A stretch of 7,464 bases of DNA from Candidatus Omnitrophota bacterium (GTDB taxonomy: Bacteria; Omnitrophota; Koll11; Gygaellales; Profunditerraquicolaceae), in contig JAPLLP010000188.1 in assembly GCA_026387515.1 (NCBI GenBank), positions 1,254 through 8,717 on the forward strand, read 5' to 3'. The notes beneath the pieces were generated by a model. That model searched no databases. It worked only from the letters and a program-made list of their open reading frames with translations, and was not told where the DNA came from. Both the position numbers and the translations under genes were made by a program. Positions 5,306 to 7,464 of this stretch are shown here, piece after piece (positions within the stretch are counted from its first letter, which is position 1; every line of letters begins with the position of its first letter).

Positions 5306-7345
5306 TTATTTTTCTCTTCCGGAGGATTTCTTCAGCAATTCAAGTAGTTGAGATTTAACTTTATAATTTAACGATTCCATTTTGTGTACGTCGTTCCAGG
5401 CTTTGTCAAATTCGTTTTTGTAATAATAAGCGATTGCACGGTTACCGTAGGCCATGGCAAAATCAGGGGTTAGTTGAATGGCTTTTGTAAAATCAAGAAC
5501 GGCCTGATGGTAGTCCCTTTTGCTGCTATATACATTTCCCCGGTTATTGTAAGCTTCGGCATAATCCGGCTTTAGCTGAATGGCCTTATTGTAATCTGAG
5601 ATGGCTTGGTCATAGTTACCTTTTTCCTTGTGGGCAATTCCCAGGCCATTATAGGCTTCGGCATAATCCGGCTTTATCTGAATGGCCTTATTGTAATCTG
5701 AGATGGCTTGGTCATAGTTGTCTTTGCTACGATAAGCATTCCCCCGGTTATTGTAGGCTTGGGCATAATCCGGCTTTATCTGAATGACTTTATCGAAATC
5801 GGCTATAGCCTGGTCATCGTTACCTTTGCCGGCGTTGACGCTCCCCCGGTTATTGTAGGCTTGGGCATAATCCGGCGTTATCTGGATGGCTTTATTCCAA
5901 TCTGATATAGCCTGATCATGGTTGCCTTTATTTTCATAGAGAATCCCGCGGTTGTTATAAGCTTTTGTGCTGTCCGGCGCAAGCTTTATCGTCCTGTCAT
6001 AAAAGGCAAGTGGCTCTTTCCAGTAATAATTCTGTTTTATCGTCAGGGCTGTATAGAATAAAAGATAGACTATTGTCAGGGTAAGCCCCAGAGCTTTATG
6101 TCTTTTGTCGTTATAAAGAATGATTAGAAGATAGGCGATCAATATGAAGAACCCTATGGACGGCAGGTACAAAAAGTGTTCGGACATGTACGCGTTAATC
6201 TTATACAGATTGGATACTGGAAATAGCGCCAGGAAGAACAAGCCTATTGAGAAGAGGATAACTTTATTGTTCCTCTTCAGGTAGGCAAAGGTAAGAATGG
6301 TGATAGTTATTATAATGCCTATGAGAACACTTGGGTCTGTAAATCCAAATAACTTGGTTCCGTAGTCCATGTGAAGGGAGAATGGCAGGAAGAGAAGCCT
6401 GATATAGCTTAGTATGGCTACAAAAAAACCCGGGAGTCTGCCAAACATCGTATCAGAGTCGAACTGCGGGGATAGCGATATGGACTTAAGATATGTGAGC
6501 CTGATAGCTGTATAGATAGCTAGTATACCCAGTAAAGACAAGAATTCTACTACTTTTATCTTCTTCCTGAAGACAAAATGGTAGAATAACAACAATAGGG
6601 GCAGTATCATGCTCATCTCTTTTGAGAGGAGGGCAAGGGTGTAGGTAAATAAGAGTAAAATATAGCTTGGTATGCTTATACTGTCCCGGTCTACCTGTTT
6701 TATGTAGATTATGAAGCATAGAAGCATGAAGAATACAGAAAGAGAATCCGCTCTTCCAGAGATATAGCTGACCGCCTCGGTATGTATCGGATGGACTACA
6801 AATAATGCGGATGCCAGGAAGGAGAGCTTATTATCTTTATAGAGGATATTGACCAGCCAATAGATGCATAGCGCTACAAGTATATGAAGAAGCGTATTAG
6901 TGATATGGTATCCGACTACATTAAACTTCCATATGGCGTAGTCTAAGGCATAGGTGACTATCTGGAGGGGACGGTAGAAATAAGTAGCCTCGCATCCTTC
7001 AGCGAATATTTTCGTCTTAAAAAAGATTTCTATCCCGGGTAGGTTTCTTATAAACACGTTGTTTTTTATTAAAAGTTCATCATCCCATACAAACTTGCCG
7101 CTTAATGAACTGGCATAAGCGATACATCCTAGAATAATTATTAAAGCAATAGATATGAATAAAACTTTCTTATTTTGGGATATTTTTGGACTAGTGTCGA
7201 GGGATATTTTCTTATTATCTTTATAATTGCTACACGCTAATAACCTCTTTATCTTCCTTTCCGGGATATTAAGCTCTTTGGCGATCCGTGCGGGTGATTT
7301 TCGGTTAATGTTTTCCAGTATATATTTCTTTTGCTCCTGTTTCAT
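5306..7345 (-). CDS. Membrane GT-C glycosyltransferase (TMTC/PMT-like) with C-terminal TPRs
   Basis: Probable lipid-linked-sugar-dependent protein glycosyltransferase of the inner membrane. Residues 1-40 are basic and resemble a helix-turn-helix (SPARIAKELNIPERKIKRLL). About ten to twelve membrane helices span residues 58-437. The first external loop has FVWDDELLI (85-93), the acidic pair expected to be catalytic in GT-C enzymes; FYRPL (123-127), HPIHTEAVSYISGRADSL (185-202) and a later LHMDY (324-328) are the conserved landmarks of TMTC-type proteins. Residues 460-663 form six 34-residue TPRs, the last degenerate, which by TMTC analogy would bind the acceptor on the periplasmic side. The ATG at 7345 has an AAAGG RBS about 5 nt upstream. 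It may form a set with the downstream glycosyltransferase-like gene. Substrate and sugar (mannose by analogy) are not shown by the sequence. Confidence 0.85.
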   Translation of the reverse strand: MKQEQKKYILENINRKSPARIAKELNIPERKIKRLLACSNYKDNKKISLDTSPKISQNKKVLFISIALIIILGCIAYASSLSGKFVWDDELLIKNNVFIRNLPGIEIFFKTKIFAEGCEATYFYRPLQIVTYALDYAIWKFNVVGYHITNTLLHILVALCIYWLVNILYKDNKLSFLASALFVVHPIHTEAVSYISGRADSLSVFFMLLCFIIYIKQVDRDSISIPSYILLLFTYTLALLSKEMSMILPLLLLFYHFVFRKKIKVVEFLSLLGILAIYTAIRLTYLKSISLSPQFDSDTMFGRLPGFFVAILSYIRLLFLPFSLHMDYGTKLFGFTDPSVLIGIIITITILTFAYLKRNNKVILFSIGLFFLALFPVSNLYKINAYMSEHFLYLPSIGFFILIAYLLIILYNDKRHKALGLTLTIVYLLFYTALTIKQNYYWKEPLAFYDRTIKLAPDSTKAYNNRGILYENKGNHDQAISDWNKAIQITPDYAQAYNNRGSVNAGKGNDDQAIADFDKVIQIKPDYAQAYNNRGNAYRSKDNYDQAISDYNKAIQIKPDYAEAYNGLGIAHKEKGNYDQAISDYNKAIQLKPDYAEAYNNRGNVYSSKRDYHQAVLDFTKAIQLTPDFAMAYGNRAIAYYYKNEFDKAWNDVHKMESLNYKVKSQLLELLKKSSGREK
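5357..5968 (-). repeat. Six tandem 102-bp TPR-coding units
   Basis: Six 34-codon units follow one another without gaps, each of the form AYNNRGxxxxxKGxxxQAIxDxxKAIQxxPDY. Units 1-5 are strongly similar. At DNA level 5553-5617 and 5655-5719 differ at one base in 65, indicating recent duplication or gene conversion inside the array. The last unit (encoded leftmost) is divergent and caps the array. Confidence 0.85.
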
Positions 7346-7365
7346 TATACCTTTCCCTTTTTGAT

Positions 7366-7371
7366 ATTATA
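7366..7371 (-). promoter_or_regulatory. Possible -10 element of the GT-C/TPR gene
   Basis: There is a perfect TATAAT on the minus strand, ending 20 nt before the ATG. It would give a very short leader that still includes the RBS. The position 17 nt upstream reads GGGATT, a poor -35, so confidence is low. An additional TATAAT overlaps the start codon and is too close to be used for this gene. Confidence 0.35.
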
Positions 7372-7391
7372 CCATGTTTATAAATCATAAT

Positions 7392-7421
7392 CCCGCATAG
7401 TTAACGCAGGGCTGGGTTTTT
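7392..7421 (+). terminator. Terminator-like hairpin and T-run, plus-strand orientation
   Basis: CCC-GCAT-AGTTA-ACGC-A-GGG folds as a 7-bp stem including one G-T pair and a single bulge, followed by CTGGG and five T on the plus strand. No plus-strand gene precedes it in the window, so its direction is unexplained. The shared CCC...GCGT...GGG layout links it to the terminator at 462-490. It may be a dispersed hairpin repeat instead of a working terminator. Confidence 0.35.
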
Positions 7422-7464
7422 GGTGGTGGCAGAAAAGGTAAATCAAGGAACGTTTTTAAGGATT

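Noticed and set aside
6486..6719. Minus-strand ORF in another frame of the GT-C gene (also 1050-1262 within the DUF347-type gene)
   Set aside because: They are fully contained in well-supported coding sequence in a different frame, with no RBS.

Overview
All credible genes in this window lie on the minus strand. The content suggests a diderm (Gram-negative-type) bacterium of moderate to low GC, probably an uncultured lineage. The evidence is an autotransporter with an outer-membrane beta-barrel ending in Phe, Sec signal peptides, and a polytopic protein O-mannosyltransferase-like protein fused to TPR repeats. That last architecture is common in candidate phyla such as Omnitrophota; naming that phylum is inference from gene style, not a phylogenetic result.

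Layout in the direction of transcription (right to left): (1) 7345-5306, a 679-residue membrane GT-C/TMTC-like glycosyltransferase with an N-terminal helix-turn-helix-like segment and six C-terminal TPRs. (2) 5135-4221, a 304-residue protein resembling a GT-A glycosyltransferase, whose stop codon overlaps the edge of an imperfect 26-bp inverted repeat (4158-4222). (3) 4009-1628, an autotransporter with its own promoter, RBS, signal peptide, three passenger repeats and beta-barrel. Its reading frame is broken by two nearby and exactly compensating frameshifts (about 3545-3524 and 3358-3345). (4) 1309-551, a four-repeat membrane protein of the DUF347/COG4705 type, with a long leader and a good terminator (462-490). 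(5) 382-176, a 68-residue very basic protein of unknown function behind an extended -10 promoter. (6) 117-1, the first 39 codons of an exported protein cut by the window edge.

How they might work together: the two glycosyltransferase-like genes next to a surface autotransporter make cell-surface or secreted-protein glycosylation a reasonable hypothesis, but nothing in the sequence proves that the autotransporter is the substrate. The DUF347-type protein, the small basic protein and the exported protein appear to be separate transcription units. No rRNA, tRNA, CRISPR array, integrase or transposase gene was found.
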